A stretch of 42,925 nt of DNA. Source: Flavobacteriaceae bacterium. GTDB taxonomy: Bacteria; Bacteroidota; Bacteroidia; Flavobacteriales; Flavobacteriaceae. Positions 31,681 to 40,387 of the stretch are shown one piece after another; the first letter of the stretch is position 1; every line of letters begins with the position of its first letter. The position numbers and the translations under genes were made by a program. Under the pieces are notes generated by a model. That model searched no databases. It was given only the letters and a program-made list of their open reading frames with translations, and was not told the origin of the DNA. The stretch is taken from positions 1-42,925 of the forward strand of contig JABDNT010000074.1 of assembly GCA_013043685.1 (NCBI GenBank). The letters are read 5' to 3'.

Positions 31681-32685
31681 ATGGTTCTAGTCACAGGAGG
31701 TACCGGATTAGTTGGGTCCCATTTATTGTATTTTCTTCTCAAGAAAGGGATTGATGTTAGGGCGATTCATCGTAAAAGCAGCAAACTTGAAGCAGTGCGG
31801 CGTGTATTTTCTTATTATACCAAAGATGCAGATTCCCTGTTCGATAAGATCGAATGGATGGAGGCCAATATTACCGACATTCCAGCCCTGGAAGACGCCT
31901 TCCACGGGGTCACTCATGTCTATCATTCGGCTGCCTATATTAGTTTTCATCCCAAACACTTCCGCAAACTGAAAAAAGCCAACATCGATGGAACGGCCAA
32001 CATTGTTAATCTATCCCTGGCTCACAAGGTACAGAAGCTATGTCATGTGAGTTCCATCGCCACCCTGGGCAGCACCATCGATGGTTCATTGATCTCTGAA
32101 AGTACCCCGTGGAATCCGGAAGAAGACAACAATGTATACGCTATAACAAAGTATGGATCTGAAATGGAGGTATGGCGTGGTACGCAGGAGGGATTAGACT
32201 CGGTTATCATAAACCCGGGAGTAATAATGGGATCAGGACACTGGCATTCCGGAAGCGGAGCTATCGTTAAAATGGTGGCAAAAGGGACCAAATATTATAC
32301 CGAGGGAGGTGTTTCTATCGTTGATGTGCGGGACGTTGTTCACGCCATGATAAAACTAATGGATAGCGATATAATCAATGAACGATTCGTGTTGGCAGGC
32401 GAAAACATCACATATAAGGTTCTTCTATCCCAATTAGCCAATTCCTTGGGTGTTTCCGCTCCTAAAAAATCCATATCAAAGTGGAAACTGGATGGACTTC
32501 GAAAATTGGACTGGCTAAGCTCTAAATTGAGCGGAAGTCGCAGGCGGCTTTTAAAATCAACTGTCGATTCTATGTATAAGAAGTCTTATTACGATGGCTC
32601 AAAGATTTCCAAATTCGTTGATTTCACTTATACCAATAGCGAAGAAACGCTGCGCCGCGTAGGCAAGAATTATCTAAAAGATTGA
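31681..32685 (+). CDS. NAD(P)-dependent epimerase/dehydratase (extended SDR)
   Basis: 334 residues. The protein starts directly with MVLVTGGTGLVGSHLLYFLL, the Rossmann GxxGxxG fingerprint, followed by HVYHSAAYISFHP. The extended-SDR catalytic motif is YAITKYGSE (Tyr-x3-Lys). The middle (INPGVIMGSGHWHSGSGAIV) and later (YTEGGVSIVDVRDVVHAMIKLM) blocks match NAD-dependent epimerase/dehydratase proteins of the dihydroflavonol-reductase type. Substrate unknown. I use ATG at 31681; the longer frame to 31630 would need TTG and add 17 residues ahead of the fingerprint. Ends one base from the convergent DUF4296 gene. Confidence 0.87.
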   Translation: MVLVTGGTGLVGSHLLYFLLKKGIDVRAIHRKSSKLEAVRRVFSYYTKDADSLFDKIEWMEANITDIPALEDAFHGVTHVYHSAAYISFHPKHFRKLKKANIDGTANIVNLSLAHKVQKLCHVSSIATLGSTIDGSLISESTPWNPEEDNNVYAITKYGSEMEVWRGTQEGLDSVIINPGVIMGSGHWHSGSGAIVKMVAKGTKYYTEGGVSIVDVRDVVHAMIKLMDSDIINERFVLAGENITYKVLLSQLANSLGVSAPKKSISKWKLDGLRKLDWLSSKLSGSRRRLLKSTVDSMYKKSYYDGSKISKFVDFTYTNSEETLRRVGKNYLKD

Positions 32686-33108
32686 TCATTCCGATTCTGC
32701 CGGATCGATTAGGCCTTTTGCATCTCTGAGGCTGTCTTGTTTACGTTTAATATTACTCTTCCCCGGGAAACTGGCACTGTCCACCTTTTTCTTCATGGCC
32801 TCTAATCTATCTTCAATTTCTTTGAATATTTCATTATAAAGATCCAGATCTGCATTATACCACGCATGACTTTCCACAAATTGTAAACTATCGATGCCGT
32901 ATTTTTTGTAAATAAGCGAATCCAGCTTGATCCCTTTCTGACGAATGACCTTGTTGTTTACACTTTTAGCAGCATTGCTGATATAAGCATCCGTTAGAAT
33001 ATCCACCATCAGCTCCTTAGGAATTAGGTCCTGCGGTTCTTCGGGTTTTTCAACATTCTGGCAACCCGCGAGGAATAATAATGATATGACGACCAATACC
33101 AGACGCAT
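32686..33108 (-). CDS. DUF4296 lipoprotein
   Basis: 140 residues with a lipoprotein signal MRLVLVVISLLFLAGC (lipobox LAGC, Cys16). The mature part is helical, charged and Lys/Asp/Glu-rich, with the DUF4296 pattern: LIPKELMVDILTDAYISNAA, then KYGIDSLQFVESHAWY, then a Lys/Glu helix. DUF4296 occurs almost only in Bacteroidota. Function unknown. The ATG overlaps the pyrC stop (TAATG), making it the third gene of a GT2-pyrC-DUF4296 unit. Confidence 0.85.
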   Translation of the reverse strand: MRLVLVVISLLFLAGCQNVEKPEEPQDLIPKELMVDILTDAYISNAAKSVNNKVIRQKGIKLDSLIYKKYGIDSLQFVESHAWYNADLDLYNEIFKEIEDRLEAMKKKVDSASFPGKSNIKRKQDSLRDAKGLIDPAESE

Positions 33109-34448
33109 TAACGATTGAAAGTTATTCGTTCCCCTTTACTTCTATTTGGAAATTTCAGATTCTCATACGCAAGGCAACCGTTTACCAGGGTATGGGTCAC
33201 ACGGGATCTGAAAGTCCTACCCTCAAATGGTGACCATCCGCATTTATACAATATGTTCTCTTTTGATACTGTCCAGGGAGAATTTATATCAACCAGTACC
33301 AAATCCGCCTTGTAGCCTTCGCGGATGTAGCCCCTATCTTTAATCTCGAATAAAATTGCAGGATTGTGCGCTGTCTTCTGAACAATAGTTTCCATACTTA
33401 TATTCCCCTGGTGGTACATTTCGAATAGCGCAACCAGTGCATGCTGTACCAGTGGTCCTCCGGAGGGTGCTTCGGTATAAACACTGTTCTTTTCGTCCTG
33501 GGTATGCGGGGCATGATCGGTTGCGATAACATCGATACGGCCATCATTTAGGGCTTTCATCAGGCCTTCTCTGTCTTCACTGGTTTTAACCGCAGGATTC
33601 CACTTTATATGGGTTCCTTTTGTTGCATAATCCTCTTCCGAAAACCACAGGTGATGAATACATACCTCTGCTGTGATCTTTTTGTCGGAAAGAGGTTTCT
33701 TTTTATCGAACAGCTCTGTTTCCTTCTTAGTTGAAAGGTGAAAGACATGTAACCTGGCCCCGGTCTTCTTTGCGAGTTCTATCGCGCCGGAGGATGAAAT
33801 ATAGCATGCTTCTTCCGACCGTATCTTCGGGTGCATCTCTATAGGTATGTCCTCTCCGTATTGCTTTTTATATTTTGCAAGATTCTTTTTTATGGTGGAT
33901 TCGTCCTCACAATGCACTGAGATCAATAGATCTGTCTTACTGAATATTTCCTCAAGGACTGTGGGATCGTCTACAAGCATATTGCCCGTTGATGATCCAA
34001 GGAAAAGCTTTAGCCCGGCAACCTTGGTTTTATCAACTTTCAGTATTTCCTCCAGGTTATCATTGGTTCCGCCAAACATAAAGGAGTAATTCGCCCATGA
34101 AGTTTCCGCCGCCCTGGAGAATTTTTCTTCTAATAGTTCTATTGTTGTGGCCTGAGGTACCGTATTTGGCATTTCGATAAATGTCGTAATACCACCCGCA
34201 ACAGCTGCTTTTGATTCTGTTTCGATAGTAGCTTTATGGGTAAGTCCGGGTTCCCTGAAATGCACCTGGTCATCTATCATTCCGGGGAGTAAATATTGTC
34301 CGTCTGCATCGATCACTTTAGTGTCGGCGATTTTCACACTAATACTGCCTCCCACTTCTACAATAGTGTCATTTTCTATCATCAAATCGCCCTGAACTAT
34401 CTTTCCTTCATTGACGATATTCGCGTTTTTTATAAGTATGGTACTCAT
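33108..34448 (-). CDS. pyrC: Dihydroorotase (type I, amidohydrolase fold)
   Basis: 446 residues. It closes carbamoyl-aspartate to dihydroorotate in pyrimidine synthesis. Blocks: LPGMIDDQVHFREPGLTHKATIETESKAA, MPNTVPQ, LKLFLGSSTGNM (likely carboxylated Lys), HCEDES, HVFHLSTKKE and TDHAPHTQ. The N-terminal HxH metal motif reads QVH (Gln61, His63); the first histidine is replaced. I recall the same DDQVHF reading in other Bacteroidota dihydroorotases. Coupled by TAATG at both ends to GT2 and DUF4296 genes. Confidence 0.9.
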   Translation of the reverse strand: MSTILIKNANIVNEGKIVQGDLMIENDTIVEVGGSISVKIADTKVIDADGQYLLPGMIDDQVHFREPGLTHKATIETESKAAVAGGITTFIEMPNTVPQATTIELLEEKFSRAAETSWANYSFMFGGTNDNLEEILKVDKTKVAGLKLFLGSSTGNMLVDDPTVLEEIFSKTDLLISVHCEDESTIKKNLAKYKKQYGEDIPIEMHPKIRSEEACYISSSGAIELAKKTGARLHVFHLSTKKETELFDKKKPLSDKKITAEVCIHHLWFSEEDYATKGTHIKWNPAVKTSEDREGLMKALNDGRIDVIATDHAPHTQDEKNSVYTEAPSGGPLVQHALVALFEMYHQGNISMETIVQKTAHNPAILFEIKDRGYIREGYKADLVLVDINSPWTVSKENILYKCGWSPFEGRTFRSRVTHTLVNGCLAYENLKFPNRSKGERITFNR

Positions 34449-35188
34449 TAAATCTCGTTAAAATCTGTACTGCCGAATAGACTTCGGAATTTCATTTTAA
34501 TTACTCCGAAAATAGCTTCAGAAATAATACCTCCGCTCATTTTCGATTCTCCTCTCGTACGATCGGTAAACACCACTGGTACTTCGGTTATTTTAAATTT
34601 TGCCAAATAAGCTTTAAACTTCATTTCAATCTGAAACGCATATCCCACGAATCTTATTTTATCCAGGTTTATCTTCTCAAGTACGTGCCTTCGATAACAA
34701 ACAAATCCGGCCGTGGTATCATAAATTCGCATGCCTGTGATTAAGCGGACATACTTAGAAGCCAGCCAGGAAAGAAGCACGCGGCTCATAGGCCAGTTCA
34801 CAACATTTACACCTTTCACGTAGCGGGAACCAATGGACATATCAAACCCTTCTTTATTGCATGCGTTATATAGCCTGATGAGATCGTTGGGATTGTGTGA
34901 AAAGTCGGCATCCATTTCAAAAATATATTCATAGTCTCTCTCTAATGCCCATTTGAATCCCGCGATATACGCAGTCCCCAATCCCAATTTTCCCGCACGT
35001 TCCAATAAAAATACCCGGTTCGAGAACTCGTTATGCATCGACTTAACAATAGCTCCTGTTCCATCAGGAGAATTATCGTCTACAACCAAAATATTGAAAG
35101 ACCGTTGCAGCGAAATTATATTTCGAACCAGCCGCTCTATGTTCTCTTTTTCATTGTAAGTGGGTATTACCACCAATGCGTTTGACAT
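34448..35188 (-). CDS. Polyprenol-phosphate mannosyltransferase-like GT2
   Basis: 246 residues. GT2 motifs: VVIPTYNEKENIERLV, VVDDNSPDGTG, FEMDADFSHNP (DxD site) and SIGSRYVKGVNVVNWP. It matches single-domain dolichol/polyprenol-phosphate-mannose synthases, which transfer mannose (or another hexose) to a lipid carrier; no long membrane anchor follows the catalytic part. I start at ATG 35188: the longer frame begins with TTG at 35206 and would lie inside the probable -7 box, so it cannot be the mRNA start if that box is real. Leads the GT2-pyrC-DUF4296 unit. Confidence 0.87.
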   Translation of the reverse strand: MSNALVVIPTYNEKENIERLVRNIISLQRSFNILVVDDNSPDGTGAIVKSMHNEFSNRVFLLERAGKLGLGTAYIAGFKWALERDYEYIFEMDADFSHNPNDLIRLYNACNKEGFDMSIGSRYVKGVNVVNWPMSRVLLSWLASKYVRLITGMRIYDTTAGFVCYRRHVLEKINLDKIRFVGYAFQIEMKFKAYLAKFKITEVPVVFTDRTRGESKMSGGIISEAIFGVIKMKFRSLFGSTDFNEI

Positions 35189-35203
35189 GGGTCGTATTTT
35201 GGG

Positions 35204-35211
35204 CAAATGTA
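35204..35211 (-). promoter_or_regulatory. Probable -7 box for the GT2-pyrC-DUF4296 operon
   Basis: TACATTTG on the minus strand, 15 bases before the ATG at 35188; full match to TAnnTTTG. It overlaps the alternative TTG start, which argues for the ATG. Confidence 0.55.
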
Positions 35212-35303
35212 CCTCTTTTTATGTAAATAATATGTGGTTTTATAACCATTACAACACTTTTTATGAAGTATAAAAACAACTACCTTTACAACAAAAACAA
35301 GCC

Positions 35304-35972
35304 TTGGATTATATTACCAGAGACATGGTTTCGAACGATTGGATAACCTTCCTGTTATTGGGATGTGTTGTACTCTACTCTGTTTCAAAATATTTGTATC
35401 CACAACGTTTTCAGGAATTCATTCTTTTACCCATCACTAATAAATATTTTTTAGTCCAGGGGAAGAACAATGAGATACAGCACCCTTTCAATATTCTTCT
35501 TTTCATATCCCAGGTCATCTCTGTTTCATTATTAATTTACCTCATAATAAAGGTGTCCAGTCCCGAGACGGTTTCATCCAATCCATGGATCTATATTCAA
35601 ATTAGTACTGCTTATGCAGCATTTGTGCTTGTGAAATACTATCTCGAGAAAATCGTGAGCGTGATCTTTTCGCTGGAACCTTTGTTAAATCAGTATCTGT
35701 ACGAAAAAATAACATACAGGAATTTGCTCTCCATTGTTGTTTTTTTAGGCAATTTGGTCTTTTTCTTTATTTATGAACCAACACTTACAGTTCTGCTTAC
35801 ATTCCTGGGAATTATGGTCATTATGAATGTTGTCAGTATTATTTATAGTTATAAAACGAATGGAAAACTTATTTTAAGGAATTTCTTCTATTTTATTTTG
35901 TATCTTTGCGCTCTTGAAATTTCACCCTATTTCATTCTTTACAAACTGTTTATAGGGCAAGGGGATTTTTAA
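35304..35972 (+). CDS. DUF4271 membrane protein, TTG start
   Basis: 222 residues, about six membrane spans (15-33, 62-85, 95-112, 145-165, 168-188, 195-215). The start DYITRDMVSNDWITFLLLGCVVLYSVSKYLYPQRFQEFI and the middle agree with DUF4271, a Bacteroidota family of unknown function usually found beside hemD. The first codon is TTG; the alternative ATG (35325, MVSNDW) would remove seven residues. The gene precedes hemD by 11 bases and is presumably cotranscribed with it. A TACCTTTA box lies 16 bases upstream. Confidence 0.8.
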   Translation: MDYITRDMVSNDWITFLLLGCVVLYSVSKYLYPQRFQEFILLPITNKYFLVQGKNNEIQHPFNILLFISQVISVSLLIYLIIKVSSPETVSSNPWIYIQISTAYAAFVLVKYYLEKIVSVIFSLEPLLNQYLYEKITYRNLLSIVVFLGNLVFFFIYEPTLTVLLTFLGIMVIMNVVSIIYSYKTNGKLILRNFFYFILYLCALEISPYFILYKLFIGQGDF

Positions 35973-35983
35973 AAAAGTAACGT

Positions 35984-36730
35984 ATGAAAGTGAAGACTAT
36001 TCTGGTGTCACAACCCGAGCCTAAAGTTGAGAACTCTCCATATTTCGATCTAATCGAAAAACAGAAGGTGAAAATTGATTTCAGGCCTTTTATACACGTT
36101 GAAGGTGTTTCTAGCAAAGAAGTGCGTTCTCAAAAAGTTGATCTAGGCGATTATTCTGCAATTATTCTAACCAGCAGAAATGCGGTAGATCATTTCTTCC
36201 GCATTGCTGAAGAAATGCGATTTAAGGTGCCGGATTCTATGAAATATTTCTGTCAGAGCGAGGCTGTCGCCTATTACCTTCAGAAATACGTTGTATACCG
36301 AAAGCGTAAGATCTATGTTGGAAAAAGGACCTTTCAGGAGTTAACTCCCTTAATTAAGAAATATAAAACGGAAAAATTCCTTTTACCCTCGTCGGATAAA
36401 CTAAAACCCGAAGTTCCAAATATTTTGGACGAACTAACGGTGAACTGGAAAAAGGCAACCTTTTATAAAACTGTAGTGAGCGATCTTTCCGATCTGCGAG
36501 ATGTATACTACGATATTCTCGTATTTTTCAGTCCGAGTGGAATAAAGTCGTTGCTGGAAAACTTTCCGGATTTTAAACAAAATGAAACCCGAATTGCTGT
36601 CTTCGGAAATACAACTATCCAAGCTGCCACGGATAATGGTTTGCGAGTGGACATTAAAGCTCCTACTCCGGATACTCCTTCTATGACGATGGCACTGGAA
36701 AAATACATCAAAGCTGTTAATAAGAAATAG
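35984..36730 (+). CDS. hemD: Uroporphyrinogen-III synthase
   Basis: 248 residues, the size of HemD. Low-identity family, but the pattern fits: KTILVSQPEPKVENSPYFDLIE at the start, an IILTSRNAVDHFF block, a hinge and a second domain with LPSSDKLKPEVP, VVSDLSDLRDVYYDILVFFSPSGIKSLLENF and IAVFGNTTIQAATDNGL. It closes hydroxymethylbilane to uroporphyrinogen III for haem. DUF4271 just upstream is the usual neighbour in this phylum. A strong hairpin follows. Confidence 0.9.
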   Translation: MKVKTILVSQPEPKVENSPYFDLIEKQKVKIDFRPFIHVEGVSSKEVRSQKVDLGDYSAIILTSRNAVDHFFRIAEEMRFKVPDSMKYFCQSEAVAYYLQKYVVYRKRKIYVGKRTFQELTPLIKKYKTEKFLLPSSDKLKPEVPNILDELTVNWKKATFYKTVVSDLSDLRDVYYDILVFFSPSGIKSLLENFPDFKQNETRIAVFGNTTIQAATDNGLRVDIKAPTPDTPSMTMALEKYIKAVNKK

Positions 36731-36746
36731 GTACATCTGATACCAT

Positions 36747-36779
36747 AAAAAAACGCGCTGAGAGATCAGCGCGTTTTTT
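36747..36779. terminator. Bidirectional terminator between hemD and pckA
   Basis: 14-bp stem AAAAAACGCGCTGA / TCAGCGCGTTTTTT (36748-36761 with 36766-36779), loop GAGA, A-run before and T-run after the GC core. Serves both convergent genes. Confidence 0.92.
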
Positions 36780-36795
36780 ATATCATAGCGTTCCG

Positions 36796-38397
36796 TTACT
36801 CAGTTTTAGGAGCTCCAGCCATGATCTCTTCGTTCGCGTATTCTGCAAACTGTTCAAAATTATCTTTGAAGGATTTCGCAAGTTGTTTCGCTTTTCTATC
36901 ATACGCTTCCTTGTCTGCCCAGGTACCCTTCGGATTTAAAACTTCGGAAGGTACATTAGGACATTCCTGAGGAATATTCAATCCAAAAATTGGATGCTCA
37001 TGATAGGACACATTATCAAGCTTACCATCCAGGGCTGCTGTGATCATCGCACGGGTATATCTCAGTTTCATGCGCTCTCCCGTACCGTAAGGGCCACCTG
37101 TCCATCCTGTGTTCACCAGCCAAACATTAACACCTGCTTCCTGCATTTTAGCACTTAGCATCTCAGCATATTTAGTCGGGTGTAACGGCATAAATGGCGC
37201 ACCGAAACAAGCCGAGAAGCTTGGTAGCGGTTCATCAATTCCTTCCTCTGTACCAGCCACTTTAGCTGTATATCCGCTAATGAAATGATATGCTGCCTGC
37301 CCGGGTGTAAGTCTCGAGATTGGAGGTAACACACCAAAAGCATCAGCGGTTAAGAAAAATATATTCTTAGGGTTGTGTCCTATGGATGGAATCTGGATAT
37401 TGTCGATATGTTCTAAAGGGTAGCTTACACGTGTATTCTGAGTGATAGTAGTGTCTGCATAATCCACATGGCCATTATTATCCATGATGACATTCTCAAG
37501 AATGGCTCCCGGTTTTATAGCCCTGTATATATCTGGTTCGCTCTCCTCGGTAAGATCTATTACCTTGGCATAGCAGCCACCCTCAAAATTAAAAACAGTA
37601 TTCTCAGCTGTCCAGCCATGCTCATCATCTCCAATTAGCTTCCGATCAGGATCTGCTGAAAGTGTAGTTTTTCCTGTTCCTGATAGTCCGAAGAAGATAG
37701 CTGTTTCCTCATTTTTTCCCACATTGGCCGAGCAATGCATAGGGAGTGTGTTTTTGAAAACGGGAAGGATAAAGTTCAAAGCGGAAAAGATTCCTTTCTT
37801 AATCTCACCGGTATAACCGGTCCCACCAACTATGGCAACTTTACGGGTGAAATTCAGAATCGCAAAATTGTGTTGTCTTGTACCATCTACTTCCGGATCT
37901 GCCATAAAACCCGGCGCATTTACTACGATCCATTCAGGTTCAAAGTTGCTAAGTTCACTGTCTTCGGGTCTTAGGAACATGCTGTTTACAAACATATTAC
38001 TCCAGGGGTATTCGTTCATCACCCTGATATTTGTCCTGTATTTGGGATCGGAGCAGGCATAACTATCTCTTACATATACATCCTTGCCGGACAGATAAGC
38101 AGTAATTTTTTCGTAAAGAGCATCAAATTTATCCGAATCGAATGGTTTATTAATACTTCCCCACCAGATCCTGTCCCTGGTAATGTCATCTTTAACGATG
38201 AATCTATCCTGGGGGGATCTTCCGGTAAACTCTCCGGTATTTATAGCTAAGGCGCCAGTATCCGCTTCGCGGCCCATTCCCTTTTCTATAGTCTCGTTGT
38301 GAAGTTCCTGTGAAGATAATTGATACTTAACTCGCGCGTCGGTGATTCCGTATTTTTCAATCGAAATCGATTTCGAAGTTTGATTGTGATCGATCAT
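36796..38397 (-). CDS. pckA: Phosphoenolpyruvate carboxykinase (ATP)
   Basis: 533 residues, normal length. It makes PEP from oxaloacetate with ATP, first committed step of gluconeogenesis. Motifs: TGEFTGRSPQDRFIV (substrate Arg), CSANVGKNEETAIFFGLSGTGKTTLS (P-loop plus metal-site residues), DPDRKLIGDDEHGW and the RYTRAMITAAL block near the C-terminus. Single-gene unit with a TATTTTTG box upstream, sharing a terminator with hemD. Confidence 0.97.
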   Translation of the reverse strand: MIDHNQTSKSISIEKYGITDARVKYQLSSQELHNETIEKGMGREADTGALAINTGEFTGRSPQDRFIVKDDITRDRIWWGSINKPFDSDKFDALYEKITAYLSGKDVYVRDSYACSDPKYRTNIRVMNEYPWSNMFVNSMFLRPEDSELSNFEPEWIVVNAPGFMADPEVDGTRQHNFAILNFTRKVAIVGGTGYTGEIKKGIFSALNFILPVFKNTLPMHCSANVGKNEETAIFFGLSGTGKTTLSADPDRKLIGDDEHGWTAENTVFNFEGGCYAKVIDLTEESEPDIYRAIKPGAILENVIMDNNGHVDYADTTITQNTRVSYPLEHIDNIQIPSIGHNPKNIFFLTADAFGVLPPISRLTPGQAAYHFISGYTAKVAGTEEGIDEPLPSFSACFGAPFMPLHPTKYAEMLSAKMQEAGVNVWLVNTGWTGGPYGTGERMKLRYTRAMITAALDGKLDNVSYHEHPIFGLNIPQECPNVPSEVLNPKGTWADKEAYDRKAKQLAKSFKDNFEQFAEYANEEIMAGAPKTE

Positions 38398-38420
38398 TAT
38401 TTTGTCGTTGTTGTGGGTAA

Positions 38421-38428
38421 CAAAAATA
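38421..38428 (-). promoter_or_regulatory. Probable -7 box for pckA
   Basis: TATTTTTG on the minus strand, 24 bases before the pckA ATG at 38397; full match to TAnnTTTG. Confidence 0.5.
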
Positions 38429-38465
38429 ACAAAAAGGCAATAGATACGGCCTAATTTTAGGATAA

Positions 38466-38864
38466 TTATCCCTTGTTATTTGTTAACAAACCATAAGCGA
38501 GTCTCAGCCATCCCAATATAAATAATAAACCGCCGATCGGCGTAACAGGCCCAAGGAAAGATACAGATAATGGAAGCACACTTTTCAATGCCAGAAAATA
38601 TATGGATCCTGAGAAAAAAATGATCCCGGCAACAAATAACCTGAATACCCACTTCCGCGTGGATACCGGTATTGCGGTAGCGAAACCTATCACCAGAAGG
38701 GCAATGGTGTGATACATCTGATAACGAACCCCAGTCTCAAAACTGGCGATTGCCTCGGTATCTACTAATTTCTCCAAACCATGTGCCCCGAAGGCTCCGA
38801 TAGCAATGGTGAGCGCCCCCAAAAATGACGCTGTTACAGTTATTTTTTTATCGAATTGTATCAT
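38466..38864 (-). CDS. DUF423 membrane protein
   Basis: 132 residues with four membrane helices. The N-terminal ASFLGALTIAIGAFGAHGLEKL and the middle GVRYQMYHTIALLVIGFA are the DUF423 signature, as is VTPIGGLLFILGWLRLAY at the end. Function unknown across the family. It is divergent from the saccharopine dehydrogenase gene; the two starts are 70 bases apart. Confidence 0.87.
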   Translation of the reverse strand: MIQFDKKITVTASFLGALTIAIGAFGAHGLEKLVDTEAIASFETGVRYQMYHTIALLVIGFATAIPVSTRKWVFRLFVAGIIFFSGSIYFLALKSVLPLSVSFLGPVTPIGGLLFILGWLRLAYGLLTNNKG

Positions 38865-38933
38865 GTTAGAAGCTACATTTTAGTACATTCGCCTTACCAA
38901 ATTCTTAGTGTCAAACTTACGAAAAACCATCCG

Positions 38934-40304
38934 ATGCGAAACATCTTAATCATAGGGGCAGGACGATCGGCTACCAGCCTTGTCCAGTATATTTTAAACA
39001 AGTCTCAGGAGGAAGATCTCCTTGTAACCATAGGAGATATCTCTATTCAAAACGCCCGTAAACTAGCGGCTGGCCACCCGAATGCCGAAGCCACTTTAAT
39101 CGACATTCATAATGAACAAGAGCGCAGAGAAATAGTTAGTGATAGTGATATTGTGATTTCCATGCTCCCGGCAAGATATCATATTGAAGTGGCCAGGGAT
39201 TGTCTTGAATTTGGAATACACCTCGTCACTGCATCTTACGTTAGTGATGAGATGCAATCACTGCATCGAAAAGCTAAAGCCAAAGGCCTGGTCTTTATGA
39301 ATGAAATAGGCGTGGATCCGGGGATCGATCATATGAGCGCTATGCAGGTGATAGATCGAATTCGGGACAACGGCGGAAAAATGCTGATGTTCGAATCATT
39401 TACCGGTGGCTTAGTAGCTCCTGAAAGCGACGACAATCTATGGAATTATAAGTTTACCTGGAACCCCAGGAATGTCGTACTGGCGGGACAAGGAGGAGCC
39501 GCCGAGTTCATCCAGGAAGGAACCTATAAGTATATCCCCTATCACCGCCTCTTCCGCAGGACAGAATTTTTGCAAGTAGAGGGCTACGGGCGGTTTGAAG
39601 CCTATGCCAACCGAAACTCACTGAAATATCGCGACATCTATGGCCTGGAAGATATTCTCACACTGTATCGCGGAACCATCAGGAGAGTCGGGTTTAGCAA
39701 GGCATGGAATATCTTTGTGCAACTCGGGATGACTGATGATAGTTATATGATTCCTCATTCGGAAGACCTGTCGTATCGCCAGTTTGTAAATCTTTTCCTT
39801 CCCTATTCTCCAACCGATTCGGTAGAACTAAAACTTCGCCATAACCTGAAGATCGACCAGGACGACCTCATTTGGGATAAATTAGTAGAGCTGGATATTT
39901 TCAATGGTGAGAAGACAATTGGTATCAAAGACGCCACACCCGCACAGGCACTTCAAAAGATACTTATGGAAAAATGGACCTTACAGGAGGACGAAAAGGA
40001 CATGATCGTGATGTACCACAAATTCGGCTACGAACTGGAAGGTAAAAAGAAACAGATCGATAGCAACATGGTTATTAAAGGAGAAGATCAAACCTATACG
40101 GCCATGGCTAAAACAGTTGGTCTACCTGTTGCTATTGCCGCCCTCAAAATACTCAATAGGGAAATTACTACTCCGGGAGTACTGCGACCTATCGCCAAAG
40201 AAATCTATGATCCTATCCTGAAAGAACTGGAAGACTACGGCATTACTTTTAATGAACACTTTACAAATTACCTGGGTTATAACCCGGATAATGTAGGAGG
40301 ATAA
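38934..40304 (+). CDS. Saccharopine dehydrogenase-family protein (saccharopine reductase-like)
   Basis: 456 residues. N-terminal Rossmann domain MRNILIIGAGRSATSLVQYIL, then IVISMLPARYHIEVARDCL, ASYVSDEMQSLHRKAKAKGLVFMNEIGVDPGIDHMSAM, a stretch like eukaryotic LYS9 / the SDH half of AASS. The enzyme interconverts saccharopine with a glutamate and 2-aminoadipate semialdehyde. With gcdH elsewhere in the window, a lysine-degradation role is possible; homospermidine or carboxynorspermidine-type activities cannot be excluded. ATG at 38934 chosen: the longer frame from 38856 uses a codon inside the divergent DUF423 gene. Confidence 0.85.
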   Translation: MRNILIIGAGRSATSLVQYILNKSQEEDLLVTIGDISIQNARKLAAGHPNAEATLIDIHNEQERREIVSDSDIVISMLPARYHIEVARDCLEFGIHLVTASYVSDEMQSLHRKAKAKGLVFMNEIGVDPGIDHMSAMQVIDRIRDNGGKMLMFESFTGGLVAPESDDNLWNYKFTWNPRNVVLAGQGGAAEFIQEGTYKYIPYHRLFRRTEFLQVEGYGRFEAYANRNSLKYRDIYGLEDILTLYRGTIRRVGFSKAWNIFVQLGMTDDSYMIPHSEDLSYRQFVNLFLPYSPTDSVELKLRHNLKIDQDDLIWDKLVELDIFNGEKTIGIKDATPAQALQKILMEKWTLQEDEKDMIVMYHKFGYELEGKKKQIDSNMVIKGEDQTYTAMAKTVGLPVAIAALKILNREITTPGVLRPIAKEIYDPILKELEDYGITFNEHFTNYLGYNPDNVGG

Positions 40305-40306
40305 TA

Positions 40307-40337
40307 AAACCCACCGGTTGGCGGGTTTGTTTTTCTT
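40307..40337 (+). terminator. Intrinsic terminator after the saccharopine dehydrogenase gene
   Basis: 9-bp stem with one mismatch, AAACCCACC / GGCGGGTTT (40307-40315 with 40320-40328), followed by GTTTTTCTT. It starts within the tandem TAATAA stop. Confidence 0.75.
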
Positions 40338-40387
40338 ACGTCTCGGTACAATCCCGTATGACGGAATCACTCGAACTGACAAATTTT

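Noticed and set aside
38460-38471. Palindrome GGATAATTATCC at the DUF423 stop
   Set aside because: Perfect but AT-rich, spans a stop codon, no U-tract, and no repeat elsewhere that I noticed; chance is likely.
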